Source of the DNA: Albidovulum sediminis
GTDB lineage: Bacteria; Pseudomonadota; Alphaproteobacteria; Rhodobacterales; Rhodobacteraceae
Length of the DNA stretch: 64,000 bases
NCBI RefSeq assembly: GCF_025380365.1
Contig: NZ_JAOCQF010000001.1
Coordinates: forward strand, 1,352,245 to 1,416,244
Reading direction: 5' to 3'
Under the pieces are notes generated by a model, which searched no databases, was not told the DNA's origin, and worked only from the letters and a program-made list of their open reading frames with translations. The stretch's first letter is position 1, and each line of letters starts with the position of its first letter. The translations under genes and the position numbers were made by a program. This document shows positions 54,169 through 63,082 of the stretch, in pieces.

Positions 54169-54182
54169 GTGTTGCACAACAC
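54169..54182. promoter_or_regulatory. Palindrome GTGTTGCACAACAC between divergent transporter genes
   Basis: Perfect 14-bp palindrome located between the ABC ATPase (minus) and binding-protein (plus) genes, placed to control both. No regulator gene adjoins it. Its sequence would suit a GntR- or LacI-type dimer, but that is guesswork. Confidence 0.55.
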
Positions 54183-54241
54183 CTAATTGTTTGTCACTCT
54201 GATATGACTGCACAAATCAGCCAACCGGGGGAGAGACGGAA

Positions 54242-55018
54242 ATGAAGGCGATCAAGGCCGCGCTGGCGGCTCTGGCACTGATGGTGGCGGCGCCCGCGGC
54301 GCAGGCGCAATCCGCCCTGAACGATATCCTGAACAGCGGCGTGATGAAGGTCGGCACGACCGGCGACTGGAACCCGATGACGATGAAGGACCCGGCGACG
54401 AACAGCTACACCGGCTACGACATCGACGTGATGACGGCGATGGCGCAGGACCTGGGGGTCGAGGTCGAATTCGTGCCGACCGACTGGAAGACACTGGTCA
54501 ACGGCGTCGTGGCGGGCACCTACCACCTGACCGGATCAGCCTCGATTTCCCCCGCGCGGGCGAAGGCCGCGGGCTACTCGGACAGCTACTTCACGCTGGC
54601 GACGGTGCCGCTCATCAACAAGAAGGACGCCGACAAGTACAAGGACTGGGCCGACCTCGACAACGCCGAGGTGATCGTGGCCGCGACCCTGGGCACGACG
54701 CAGGAAAAGCAGGTGAAGGAATTCTTCCCCAACGCCCAGCACAAGATCGTCGAGGCGCCCGCGCGCGACTTCCAGGAGGTGCTGGCAGGCCGGGCGACGG
54801 CGCACATCACCTCGAACGTGGAGGCGAACAAGCTGGTGCAGGAATATCCCGAACTGATGATCGTTCCGGTGTCGGCGCCGCGCGCGCGCACGCCGGTGGC
54901 GATGCTCCTGCCGCAGGGCGACCAGGTCTGGATCAACTATGTCAACACCTGGATCGAGTTGAAGAAGCAGGCAGGATTCTTCGACGATCTTGGCGCGAAG
55001 TGGAACCTCGGCAACTGA
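54242..55018 (+). CDS. ABC transporter substrate-binding protein, amino-acid type
   Basis: 258 aa with a signal peptide cleaved near AAQA-QS (residues 1-23). SBP_bac_3 features: LNSGVMKVGTTGDWNPMTMKD, YTGYDIDVMTAMAQDLG, FVPTDWKTLVNGVVAGTYHL, and ATLGTTQEK. Some relatives are cyclohexadienyl dehydratases, but the ABC genes next door argue for a transport role. Preceded by GGGGGAGAGACGG. Confidence 0.9.
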   Translation: MKAIKAALAALALMVAAPAAQAQSALNDILNSGVMKVGTTGDWNPMTMKDPATNSYTGYDIDVMTAMAQDLGVEVEFVPTDWKTLVNGVVAGTYHLTGSASISPARAKAAGYSDSYFTLATVPLINKKDADKYKDWADLDNAEVIVAATLGTTQEKQVKEFFPNAQHKIVEAPARDFQEVLAGRATAHITSNVEANKLVQEYPELMIVPVSAPRARTPVAMLLPQGDQVWINYVNTWIELKKQAGFFDDLGAKWNLGN

Positions 55019-55064
55019 TCCGCGTCGGGGGCGCCACGGCGCCCCTTTCCGCAGGTGGATGCGC

Positions 55065-55829
55065 ATGCCCCGGCTGGACCTGATGACCTGGAACGAGGTG
55101 CAGGCGCATCTTGCCGCCGGTGGCGGCGCGATCCTGCCTGTCGGCTCGACCGAGCAGCACGGGCCGATGGGCCTGATCGGTACCGACGCGCTCTGCGCCG
55201 AGGTCATCGCGGAGGCGGCGGCCGAAATCTGCGGTGCGGTTGTTACGCCGACGGTCTGGTTCACGCCCGCGCCCTTCAACATGGGCTTTCCCGGCACGCT
55301 GTCGGCCAGCACGCCACTATTTTCCGCGCTGGTGGCGGAAATCCTGGACGGCCTGTCACATCACGGCTTCCGACCCGTCTACATCCTGAACGGCCACGGC
55401 GCCAACCTGGAACCCCTGCGCGCGGTCGCGGCGGCGCGCCCGGACCTGCCTGTCCACATTCGAAGCTGGTGGGACTTCGCGACCGTGAACACCCTGCGCC
55501 GGACGCTTTACGGCGACTGGGAGGGGATGCACGCGACGCCGTCCGAGATTGCGATCACGATGGCCACGCACCGGCAGGTTCCGGTGCCGGAGGCGGCGAA
55601 GCAGCCGCCGCGGGCGCTGTCGGCGGACTTCATCCGCGACCATGCCGGCGACCGCCACGGCCCGCCCGACGAACACCGGCGCGACTTCCCGGACGGGCGC
55701 GTGGGCTCCCACTCCGCGCTGGCGCGGCCCGGACACGGGCGGGCGCTTCTCGAGGCCGCCGCCGCTGCCGTCGCGCAGGACTACCTGGATCTGATCGCGG
55801 CAAGGCCGTCGTCGCCGGCCCGCAGCTAG
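55065..55829 (+). CDS. Creatininase-family amidohydrolase
   Basis: 254 aa. Metal-binding pattern of the family: PVGSTEQHGPMGLIGTDALCAE (Glu, His, Asp ligands) and YILNGHGANLEPL. Family members hydrolyse creatinine or cyclic amides such as formylated pterin precursors. It follows the binding-protein gene by about 45 bases on the same strand, so its substrate is probably what the transporter brings in, likely a small cyclic or amidated amine. ATG 55065 preferred because GGTGG precedes it; ATG 55059 is possible. Its 3' end overlaps a convergent regulator gene by 4 bases. Confidence 0.88.
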   Translation: MPRLDLMTWNEVQAHLAAGGGAILPVGSTEQHGPMGLIGTDALCAEVIAEAAAEICGAVVTPTVWFTPAPFNMGFPGTLSASTPLFSALVAEILDGLSHHGFRPVYILNGHGANLEPLRAVAAARPDLPVHIRSWWDFATVNTLRRTLYGDWEGMHATPSEIAITMATHRQVPVPEAAKQPPRALSADFIRDHAGDRHGPPDEHRRDFPDGRVGSHSALARPGHGRALLEAAAAAVAQDYLDLIAARPSSPARS

Positions 55830-56428
55830 ATCACCGCCCCCTGTTCGGCGAGGAACATGAGATGCCGCCGGTTCCGGGCGCCAAGCTTGGCGCGGATACT
55901 GCGTGCGCAAAGCTTCACGGTGCCTTCCCGCAGGCCAAAGTCGGTCGCGATCTCCTTGTTGCTGCGTCCGGCGCAAAGATGCGCGAGCAGCGCCTGTTCG
56001 CGCCGCGTCAGCGTCGACGCCGACAGTGGACTCCGCTCCGTGTCGTCGGCGGGATAGGCCGGCACCCTGCCCGACTGGACAAGGGTGAGAGCGTCCAGAA
56101 GGAAGGCCCCGCCAAGGCTTTTTGGCAGCACCGCAGAGGCCCCGGCCGACAGCAGCGCCTCTGCCGCCGCGGACCTCAGGCTTGCCGTCAGCAGAAGGAC
56201 CTTCGTCGCCGCGTTCGCGTCCCTCAACCGTTGAAGGACTTCGAAGCGGGGCAGCGCAAAGGCGTCGCTGTCGACGACGACGCAATCCACGCAAGCGCCG
56301 CCCTTGAGGCGCGCGACCAGCTCGCCGATGTCAACGCAGGTTTCGACACGGGAGGGGCTGTTGGCCTCGATGTAGCTCGCCAGCGCCTCGTTCACCAGTC
56401 TCAGGCCGGTCGCCAGAATTATTCGCAT
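55826..56428 (-). CDS. LuxR-type regulator with degenerate receiver domain
   Basis: 200 aa. The N-terminal receiver keeps the phospho-site Asp53 (VVVDSDAF), Thr81 and Lys103 but has Thr7-Gly8 where the acidic Mg2+-binding pair should be (ILATGLRL), so phosphorylation may be lost or altered. The C-terminal LuxR HTH is intact: LTRREQALLAHLCAGRSNKEIATDFGLREGTVKLCARSI. Start 56428 after GGAAAGAAC. Near a second LuxR regulator and a hybrid kinase. Confidence 0.88.
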   Translation of the reverse strand: MRIILATGLRLVNEALASYIEANSPSRVETCVDIGELVARLKGGACVDCVVVDSDAFALPRFEVLQRLRDANAATKVLLLTASLRSAAAEALLSAGASAVLPKSLGGAFLLDALTLVQSGRVPAYPADDTERSPLSASTLTRREQALLAHLCAGRSNKEIATDFGLREGTVKLCARSIRAKLGARNRRHLMFLAEQGAVI

Positions 56429-56581
56429 GGTCTGTTCTTTCCATTCGCCCCACCCCGCCAAAATCCTGCCGAAATGCGCTTCAATTGGGGCGAAGGGCGC
56501 TGCCAGCGCAATGCATTGGAATAGACGCGGGCATACTAAAGTTGATCCCCCGGCAATCGGAGCCAGCCCGCGCCCGAAAGG

Positions 56582-56612
56582 AAAAAGCCCCGCCGGGTCC
56601 ATCCGGCGGGGC
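56582..56612 (-). terminator. Rho-independent terminator of the peptidoglycan-binding-like gene
   Basis: Minus strand: GCCCCGCCGG / CCGGCGGGGC 10-bp stem, 6-base loop, then TTTTTCC. Located 54 bases past the stop at 56666. Confidence 0.88.
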
Positions 56613-56665
56613 GCACCCGATCAGGGGAACGACAGGGCCGGGCGGCCCCGCCGGTGCGGGAGCGC

Positions 56666-57055
56666 TCAGTAGCTCATCGCGATGTGGTCAAGGATGCCGC
56701 CGCTGCCGGCGGGCGTGGCGAGGCCCTGCCAGACATTCGCGGCGCGCGCATAGCGGTCGATCGCGGCCCAGGTCCGGCCCCCCCAGACACCATCGGCGGC
56801 GCCGTCCAGATAGCCGTATCCTGCGAGCACGGACTGAATCTTCTTCCGCTCCACCACCGGGCGGTCATTGAAGGCCAGGCGCATCGGCGCGGGATCGAAC
56901 GCGTCGGGAACGGCAACCGGCTCATAGGGGATGATCCCGGACTTGGCGCCGATGATGAACATCAGGTCATGCCAATAGGCGCTTTCGGCGGCGGATGCCG
57001 TGTTGGCGGAAAGGGAAAGGGATAAAATCGTTACGGAAAGCAGCTTGCGAATCAT
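56666..57055 (-). CDS. Small secreted protein with peptidoglycan-binding-like domain
   Basis: 129 aa. Signal peptide residues 1-22 (MIRKLLSVTILSLSLSANTASA). The C-terminal half KKIQSVLAGYGYLDGAADGVWGGRTWAAIDRYAR has the PG_binding_1 repeat pattern (Q..L...GY.....DG..G..T..A). It may bind cell wall in the periplasm. Start 57055 preceded by AGAAGGTG. Flanked by two LuxR-type regulator genes; possibly one of their targets, but there is no direct proof. Confidence 0.72.
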   Translation of the reverse strand: MIRKLLSVTILSLSLSANTASAAESAYWHDLMFIIGAKSGIIPYEPVAVPDAFDPAPMRLAFNDRPVVERKKIQSVLAGYGYLDGAADGVWGGRTWAAIDRYARAANVWQGLATPAGSGGILDHIAMSY

Positions 57056-57191
57056 AGCGCACCTTCTCTGCCCCCAAGGATTTGAAATCACCTTTGCGAT
57101 CGGATTTGGATCGGGAATAGGGATATCCGGGCGGGATTGCGCATAGCCGCCCTACCCTTTCGGATAGATTCCGCGCAGGAGGGGTGCGCGC

Positions 57192-57800
57192 TTATGACGC
57201 GATGATGCCGCGGTCGCGCGCGATCATCGCGGCATGGGTCCGGTTGCGGGCGTCAAGCTTGCGGCAGATGCTTTTCACATGCGCCTTGATGGTGACTTCC
57301 TGCACGCCGAGTTCGTAGGCGATGATCTTGTTCGGCTTGCCTTCGCAGATGCCGCGCAGCACGCTCAGTTCCCGCGCGGAAAACTGCCCGCCTGCCTCAT
57401 CGCCGCCCTGGCGCATGAACTGGAAGGGGGCATAGATCTCGCCCGCCGCCATGAACCGGATCGCCTGCACAAGCGACTTCGCGCCCAGAGTCTTGGGAAC
57501 AAAGCCCGACGCCCCGGCGGCGATCGCCCGTTCCACCGTCTCGCGCGTCGCATTGCCCGACATCAGCGCCACCGCGCCGCCGGTGTTCGCCCTGAGCACG
57601 CGCGACAGCCCGTCAAGGCCGTTCATCCCCGGCATGTGGTAATCGAGAAGGATGCAGTCGAACGGCCCTTCACGCACGATCCCGTTCAGCGTCGCATCGA
57701 CATCGGCCGCCGACGACACGTCCATGTCATCGTGGCTGGCGATATAGGCGACAATCGTTTCAAGAACCAACGCATGATCGTCGGCGACGAGAATCTTCAT
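57192..57800 (-). CDS. LuxR-type response regulator (NarL/FixJ family)
   Basis: 202 aa. Canonical receiver: acidic pair in VADDHALVLE, phospho-acceptor Asp53 in ILLDYHMPGMNG, Lys in GFVPKTLG. C-terminal HTH FSARELSVLRGICEGKPNKIIAYELGVQEVTIKAHVKSICRKL. Probably controlled by the hybrid kinase encoded divergently at 58.6 kb. Confidence 0.94.
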   Translation of the reverse strand: MKILVADDHALVLETIVAYIASHDDMDVSSAADVDATLNGIVREGPFDCILLDYHMPGMNGLDGLSRVLRANTGGAVALMSGNATRETVERAIAAGASGFVPKTLGAKSLVQAIRFMAAGEIYAPFQFMRQGGDEAGGQFSARELSVLRGICEGKPNKIIAYELGVQEVTIKAHVKSICRKLDARNRTHAAMIARDRGIIAS

Positions 57801-57972
57801 TAGCTCAGTTGGTGTCCATGCTGCGCGTCTGTTCGGTTTCCGCTCGAAAGATGTGGCCCATGGCCACGCTGTGCAAGCGTTAACGTCCGCGGTTCGATTA
57901 TTCTAAAGCAACGCGCCCCATACTTAAGAAGACTTGCCTTTCGGTGCACGTCATGTTCCGTGCATCTCAGGT

Positions 57973-58533
57973 GTGTATGGGGAACCCCAAGTTTTGTGTG
58001 GTCTGGGCGCGTTTCGGAATAGGCTTGCGGCCGTCCGGCTTGCCATCATGGTCTGCTTCCTCGCACCCGCGGCATTTGCCAGCCCCCTGCCCGATCTCGC
58101 GAAGCCCTCGGGGGACGTTGTCCTGACGGTGTGCGGGCACATCCTGGTCCGGAACTGGGGCAGTTGCGCCGCACTCGACCTCGCGTCGCTCAGGGCGCTG
58201 GGGAGGGTGCAGATCACGACCAGCACCATCTGGACCGAGGGCGTCCAGCAGTTCGAGGGCGTCCCGCTCAAGGTCCTGCTCGACCGGCTGGGCGCCTTGG
58301 GCAGCGTCGTCTGGGCGCGTGCGGCCAATGACTATGGCGCCGAGATTCCGGTGGCGGAGACCTCGGAAGATGGCCCGATCATCGCCTACAGCATGAACGG
58401 CAAGGAAATGTCGCTGCGCGACAAGGGTCCGCTCTGGATCGTCTACCCCTACGATGCCGACAGCCGGTATCGCAACGACGTTGCCTATTCCCGCAGCGTC
58501 TGGCAACTTGTTGGCCTCGATGTGCGGGACTGA
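57973..58533 (+). CDS. Secreted protein with molybdopterin-oxidoreductase-like fold
   Basis: About 186 aa from the GTG at 57973; other in-frame starts (TTG 57934, ATG 58048) are possible. Hydrophobic signal ending APAAFASPLP. Mature part has the SUOX/YedY-like fold pattern (TSTIWTEGVQQFEGVPLKVLLDRLGA, GYGAEIPV-like DYGAEIPVAE, GPLWIVYPYD) but I see no cysteine at the expected molybdenum-ligand position, so it may bind a ligand rather than act as an enzyme. It precedes the hybrid histidine kinase by 39 bases on the same strand, a pairing that suggests a periplasmic sensing partner (inference). Confidence 0.7.
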   Translation: MYGEPQVLCGLGAFRNRLAAVRLAIMVCFLAPAAFASPLPDLAKPSGDVVLTVCGHILVRNWGSCAALDLASLRALGRVQITTSTIWTEGVQQFEGVPLKVLLDRLGALGSVVWARAANDYGAEIPVAETSEDGPIIAYSMNGKEMSLRDKGPLWIVYPYDADSRYRNDVAYSRSVWQLVGLDVRD

Positions 58534-58572
58534 TCCCGCCCCCGTGGCATCCCCCTGACCAAGGAGCAACCG

Positions 58573-61247
58573 ATGGGCACCACCGGGCGGGAGAGCGGCC
58601 CTGACCCCCGCAGCCCTTCGTCCGGGCGGTTCGTCAGGATCGGGCAGTCCATCGGCCGCTGCCTGACCAATTCCTCGTGCTGGGCGGTCTCGGTCCTGGT
58701 GCTGTGCCTGCTGAGCGCGGCATTCCTGGTGCAGAACATCGTCCTCGACCTCGAGCGTCACCGCTCCGCTGTCGAGGACCGGGTGCTGTGGAACATCGCG
58801 CAGGCGGAACTTGAGCTGAGCGCGCTCGAACTGGCCATCACCCACAGCCTGCTCGACGAAAACCCCGGCAGCCTTGCCCAGGTCCGGCGCGCCTACGACA
58901 TCTTCTACAGCCGTGTCCGCACCTTCGAGGAGGGCGACACCTACGGCGACCTGCGCCGGGACCCGAGCTTTGTCGAGGGAATGGCGCTGGTACGCGACTA
59001 TCTCGACCGCACGACCGCCGTGATCGATGCCCCCGACGCCACGCTGATCGCGGCGCTGGGCGAACTGCATGTCGAGACGGACGCCATTCGTGACCCGGTC
59101 CGGCAGATGGCGCTCGATACCGTGCGCAACCGCACCGTCTACGCCGACGCCATCCGCGATACGCTGGTCGCGACACTGCTGCGGCTTGGCGGCATCGCGA
59201 CCCTTCTGATCCTGGCGCTTCTGTTCAGCACTATCATCGTTCTGCGCCTGTCCAGAAGCGCCGAAGAACGCGCGCGCCGCATCGGCGAGACGAAGACCCG
59301 GATCGAGGCGATCCTGACGCGCACCAACCGGGGGGTGATCACCGTCGACGGCAACGGCACGGTGACGGACTTCAACCGCGCCGCCGAGCAGATGTTCGGG
59401 ATCGGGGCGGCGGACGTGCTGGAGCGGCACCTGGAGGACGTGCCCATCGACGAGGCGATGAAGGATGCGATCTACCGGCTGATGATCCCCGTGGGCGAGC
59501 CGGGCAGCGGCATGGTTGAACGCCTGGTCGGCCGCCTGACCCACGCCCGGCGCAGCAATGGCGACCTGTTCCCGGTCGAGGTGTCGATGTCGGCCATCGA
59601 CGGCCCGACCGGACGCGGCGTGCTGGTCTGGATCGCCGATATCGGCGCCCGCCTGCAGCGCGAGCGCGAGTTGAACGAAGCACTGGAAAGCGCCGTGGCC
59701 GGAGAGACTGCGAAGGCGCGGATGCTCAACCTGATGAGCCACGAGATCCGCACGCCGCTGAACGGCCTTGTCGGCGCGCTGCAGGTCCTCGGCGACACCA
59801 CTCTGACCCCTCGGCAGGAAAAAATCGTCGGCGCCATGCAGACTTCCTGCGACATCCTCATGAGCCACGTTAACTCGGTCCTCGACATTTCCCAGATCGA
59901 TGCGGGCCGGCTCGAATGTGCGCAGGACCCCTTCGACCTCGAGGAGGTCGCGCGGCAGGTCCATGACAACCAGATCCATGCCGCACGCAAGGCGCGCAAT
60001 CACCTGATCGTTGAAAACGCCATCGCGGGCAGCGCGACCTACCTCGGCGATGCCCAGAAGATCCGGCAGGTGCTGATCAACCTTGTCAGCAACGCCACGA
60101 AATTCACCCAGGACGGCGAGATTCGCCTGCGGCTGTCCGAGGCGCCCTCGGGTGAGGTGACGATCGAAGTCAGCGACAGCGGGATCGGCATCGCGCCGGA
60201 ACACCACGAACGCATCTTCCAGGATTTCGTCACCATCGACGCAAGCTATGAGCGCAACGCAGGAGGAACCGGCCTTGGCCTGCCGCTCTGCCGCCGACTG
60301 GCCCGGATGATGGGCGGCAGCCTGACGGTGCAAAGCGCGATCGGCGCGGGCAGCACCTTTTGCCTGACGCTTCCGCTTGCCCCGGCCCCTTCCGCCGAAG
60401 TCGCTGCCGCCGACACGGCCGCCCCGCCCGTCACCGCCGGCGCCGGTGACGGGCAGGCCCCGTCCGGCAAGCCGCTGCGCATCCTTGTCGCCGAGGACAA
60501 CCTCATCAATCTAGAGATCCTGACCGACATGCTGACCGGCGACGGCCACAGCGTGACCAGTGCGCGCGACGGCGAGGCGGCGGCGCGGCTGGCGGAGGCC
60601 GAAGCCTTCGACATCATCCTGATGGACATCAGCATGCCGCTGCTGACGGCGCGGATGCGACGCGCGCAATCCGTCAGGGCGATGGGCCATGCCGGGATGT
60701 GCCGATCGTCGCCGTGACCGCCTATGCCCAGCGATCCGAGATCAACAAGTTCCTTGGCGCGGGCATGACCGCGGCTATTGTCAAGCCGGTCTCCCGCACC
60801 CGCCTGCGCGAGCTTCTGGGAACGCTGGCGGGCACTGCCCCTGCGCAGGGGGACGACGGCGGGGCGGGCGTCGACATGGACACGCTCCACGACCTCGTCG
60901 CCGCGCTTGGCCACGGCCGGGTCGCGGCGATCCTCGGACAGGTGGACGCGGAGGTGCAGGCGCTTGCCGGCGCGCTGGACCGGATCGACGCGGGCGGGAC
61001 AGTGCGCGACGCGGCCGCGCAGCAGGCCCACCGGCTTGCGGGCGCGGTCGCGCTGATCGGCGCGCGCGGCCTGCGCGATCGCCTGGCATCGCTCGAATCC
61101 GCCGTGATCGGAGGCGCGGGAGCCGAGCAGGTTGCGGCGCAATCCTGGGCGATCGCGGCGGACTGGGCGCGCATCCGGGCCAAGGCCGAGCGCGCCCTGG
61201 CCGGCGAAGGGGCCGCGGCACGCACCCCGGCCACGCCCGGAAGCTGA
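58573..61247 (+). pseudogene. Hybrid sensor histidine kinase (HK-REC-HPt) split by a one-base frameshift
   Basis: The first frame (58573-60717, 714 aa) has two membrane helices flanking a periplasmic helical domain, a PAS domain (RTNRGVITVDGNGTVTDFN), HisKA with His390 in NLMSHEIRTPLNG, a HATPase domain (NLVSNATKF, DSGIGI, GTGLGLPL), and the start of a receiver with Asp685 (ILMDISMP). After CTGCTG at 60645 the receiver ends abruptly in unrelated residues and a stop. In another frame the receiver resumes (DGADATRAIRQ... VPIVAVTAYAQRSE... VKPVS) and continues into an HPt domain with AHRLAGA, ending at 61247. One G appears missing. Either a real mutation, leaving a kinase without a complete relay, or a sequencing error. 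Confidence 0.82.
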
Positions 61248-61357
61248 CCGAAAGAGACCGCGACGGCGCAAAAGGGCAACCTCGAAGCAGCGGAGATATC
61301 CGGTATCGCCCGACCGACCGAAAGCAAGGCTTAAGAGCGGGCCTGCCCGGTGGTCAT

Positions 61358-61978
61358 ATGGCAGGAACGATCCCTGCATGGCGCGCCGAGATGACTTTGC
61401 CGTTCCCCCTTCCCCGCCCCGATGCCGGTCTTGCCTTTCGCGGCGCGACGGCCCGCGCCTTCCGCTGGCTTCTCCGCAGGGGCGCGGGGGATGTGCCGGC
61501 CGCGCCCGCCGAACCGCCGTTTCGCAGCGATCTTCTGCGGGGGGAGCAGGTGATCGCCGTCAATGCGCCCGCAGACCTCGGCAGTGAGCTGACGCTCTGG
61601 TCCGCGCAACTCGGGGCGGGAGGGGTCCGTCACGCGGATGCGCCCGGCGCCGCAAGCGCCCTTGCCACCCCGCTGAAAGACGCCGCGCTGGCCGTCGTCT
61701 GGCTGGATCGCGACGAGGATGCCGATGGCCCTTCCCGCGACGGCCTGGCCCGGGCGCTGCGCGAGGCCGCCCCCGACATGCCGCTGATCCTGGTCTCCGC
61801 GGGACCGGGCCAGGCGGCCTTCGGCAATCGCGATGGCGAAGGGTTCGACTGTGTGCTGCCCGCACCGCTGGGTCCGGCCGCCTTCAAGCTGGCGGCAGGC
61901 GCCGCGATCGCGAACCGCAAGAAACACCGCAATCGCATCGTCCCCGGCGCCCGCACGGGCGGCCCCCGCCCCACCTGA
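61358..61978 (+). CDS. Hypothetical protein with receiver-like remnant domain
   Basis: 206 aa. From about residue 70 the pattern VIAVNAPADLGSEL...ALAVVWLDRDEDAD...MPLILVSAGPGQ resembles a response-regulator receiver without a complete acidic pocket, like the degenerate receiver of the 55.8-kb regulator. No output domain. Start 61358 (after GGTGGTC) or 61391. Immediately follows the hybrid kinase gene in the same direction; possibly a decoy or connector of that pathway, but I cannot assign a function. Confidence 0.55.
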   Translation: MAGTIPAWRAEMTLPFPLPRPDAGLAFRGATARAFRWLLRRGAGDVPAAPAEPPFRSDLLRGEQVIAVNAPADLGSELTLWSAQLGAGGVRHADAPGAASALATPLKDAALAVVWLDRDEDADGPSRDGLARALREAAPDMPLILVSAGPGQAAFGNRDGEGFDCVLPAPLGPAAFKLAAGAAIANRKKHRNRIVPGARTGGPRPT

Positions 61979-62068
61979 GGAAACCCGCGAATGCCGCGAT
62001 TGCCCGGCCCGCGAATGTGGGCGAAAAGGAAGCCCACGGGCAGGCGGATGACGGGGGCCGGGGCGGGC

Positions 62069-63070
62069 ATGGTGGAACTCTTCGGGAAGATGCCGGACGG
62101 AATGCCGGTCGAGCGGGTTACGATCAGGGGCGGTGGTCTGACCGCCTCGGTCCTGACCTGGGGCGCGGTCCTGCAGGACCTGCGGCTGGACGGCCATGCC
62201 CCGCCCCTTGTCCTCGGCTTCGACGGGTTCGAGGATTACCCGGCCCATTCGCGCTATTTCGGCGCGACGGCGGGGCGCTGCGCGAACCGCATCGCCGGGG
62301 CGGCCTTCACGCTGGAGGGCGTGGAACACCGGCTGGAGGCGAACTTCCTCGGCAGGCACCAGTTGCACGGCGGCAGCGCGGGTTTCGGCAAGCGGCTGTG
62401 GACGGTCGAGGAGGCGGGAGCGGATCACGCGACGCTTCGGATTGACAGCGCGGACGGCGACATGGGCTTTCCCGGCGCGCTGAGCGCGCGGGTGCGCTTC
62501 GCGCTTGAGGCGGGCGGCGTGCTCGACATCCGCATGACCGCCTCGGCGGACCGGCCGACGCTTTGCAACCTTGCCCACCACAGCTATTTCAACCTCTCGG
62601 GCGAGCCGGACATCCTGAACCACCGGCTGCGCGTGGCGGCCGATCACTACCTGCCCGTCGACGCGGACCTGATCCCGACCGGACAGGTGGCGCCGGTCGA
62701 AGGCACCCCCTTCGACCTGCGCGCCGGCGCCCGCCTGGGCGATGTCACTGCCCGCACGCGGCTTGACCACAACTTCTGCCTCGGCCCCGCACGCGTCCCG
62801 ATCCGCGAGGTGGCGGAGCTTCGGGGTGGCGATGTCGCGATGCGCGTGCTGACCACCGAACCGGGGGTGCAGGTCTTCGACGGCGCGCCGCTCCAGGTGC
62901 CGGTGCCGGGCCTTGACGGGCGGCGCATGGGCGCGCATGCGGGTATCGCGCTTGAACCGCAGGTCTGGCCCGACGCGATCCACCACCCGGACTGGCCGCA
63001 GCCGATCCTCCGGCCCGGCGAGACCTATCGCCAGCACACGCAGTTCGTCTTCAGCAGGCGCGCGCTCTGA
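62069..63070 (+). CDS. galM: Aldose 1-epimerase
   Basis: 333-aa mutarotase interconverting alpha and beta sugar anomers. Substrate-binding NRIAGAAF and LHGG; catalytic His in CNLAHHSYFNLSG; catalytic Glu in AGIALEPQVWPDA. ATG at 62069 (MVELFGKMPDG) fits the family; an ATG at 62048 is possible. No sugar operon adjoins it. Convergent with the racemase gene. Confidence 0.92.
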   Translation: MVELFGKMPDGMPVERVTIRGGGLTASVLTWGAVLQDLRLDGHAPPLVLGFDGFEDYPAHSRYFGATAGRCANRIAGAAFTLEGVEHRLEANFLGRHQLHGGSAGFGKRLWTVEEAGADHATLRIDSADGDMGFPGALSARVRFALEAGGVLDIRMTASADRPTLCNLAHHSYFNLSGEPDILNHRLRVAADHYLPVDADLIPTGQVAPVEGTPFDLRAGARLGDVTARTRLDHNFCLGPARVPIREVAELRGGDVAMRVLTTEPGVQVFDGAPLQVPVPGLDGRRMGAHAGIALEPQVWPDAIHHPDWPQPILRPGETYRQHTQFVFSRRAL

Positions 63071-63082
63071 CGCGCCCGCGGA

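Noticed and set aside
57798-57812. TAGCTCAGTTGGT, like the D-arm (A-box) of a tRNA
   Set aside because: No acceptor, anticodon or T-arm pairing can be built around it, so it is not a tRNA gene.
60636-60650. Programmed ribosomal frameshift as explanation of the split kinase
   Set aside because: CCGCTGCTGACGG has no X-XXY-YYZ slippery heptamer or evident stimulatory element; a missing G is simpler.
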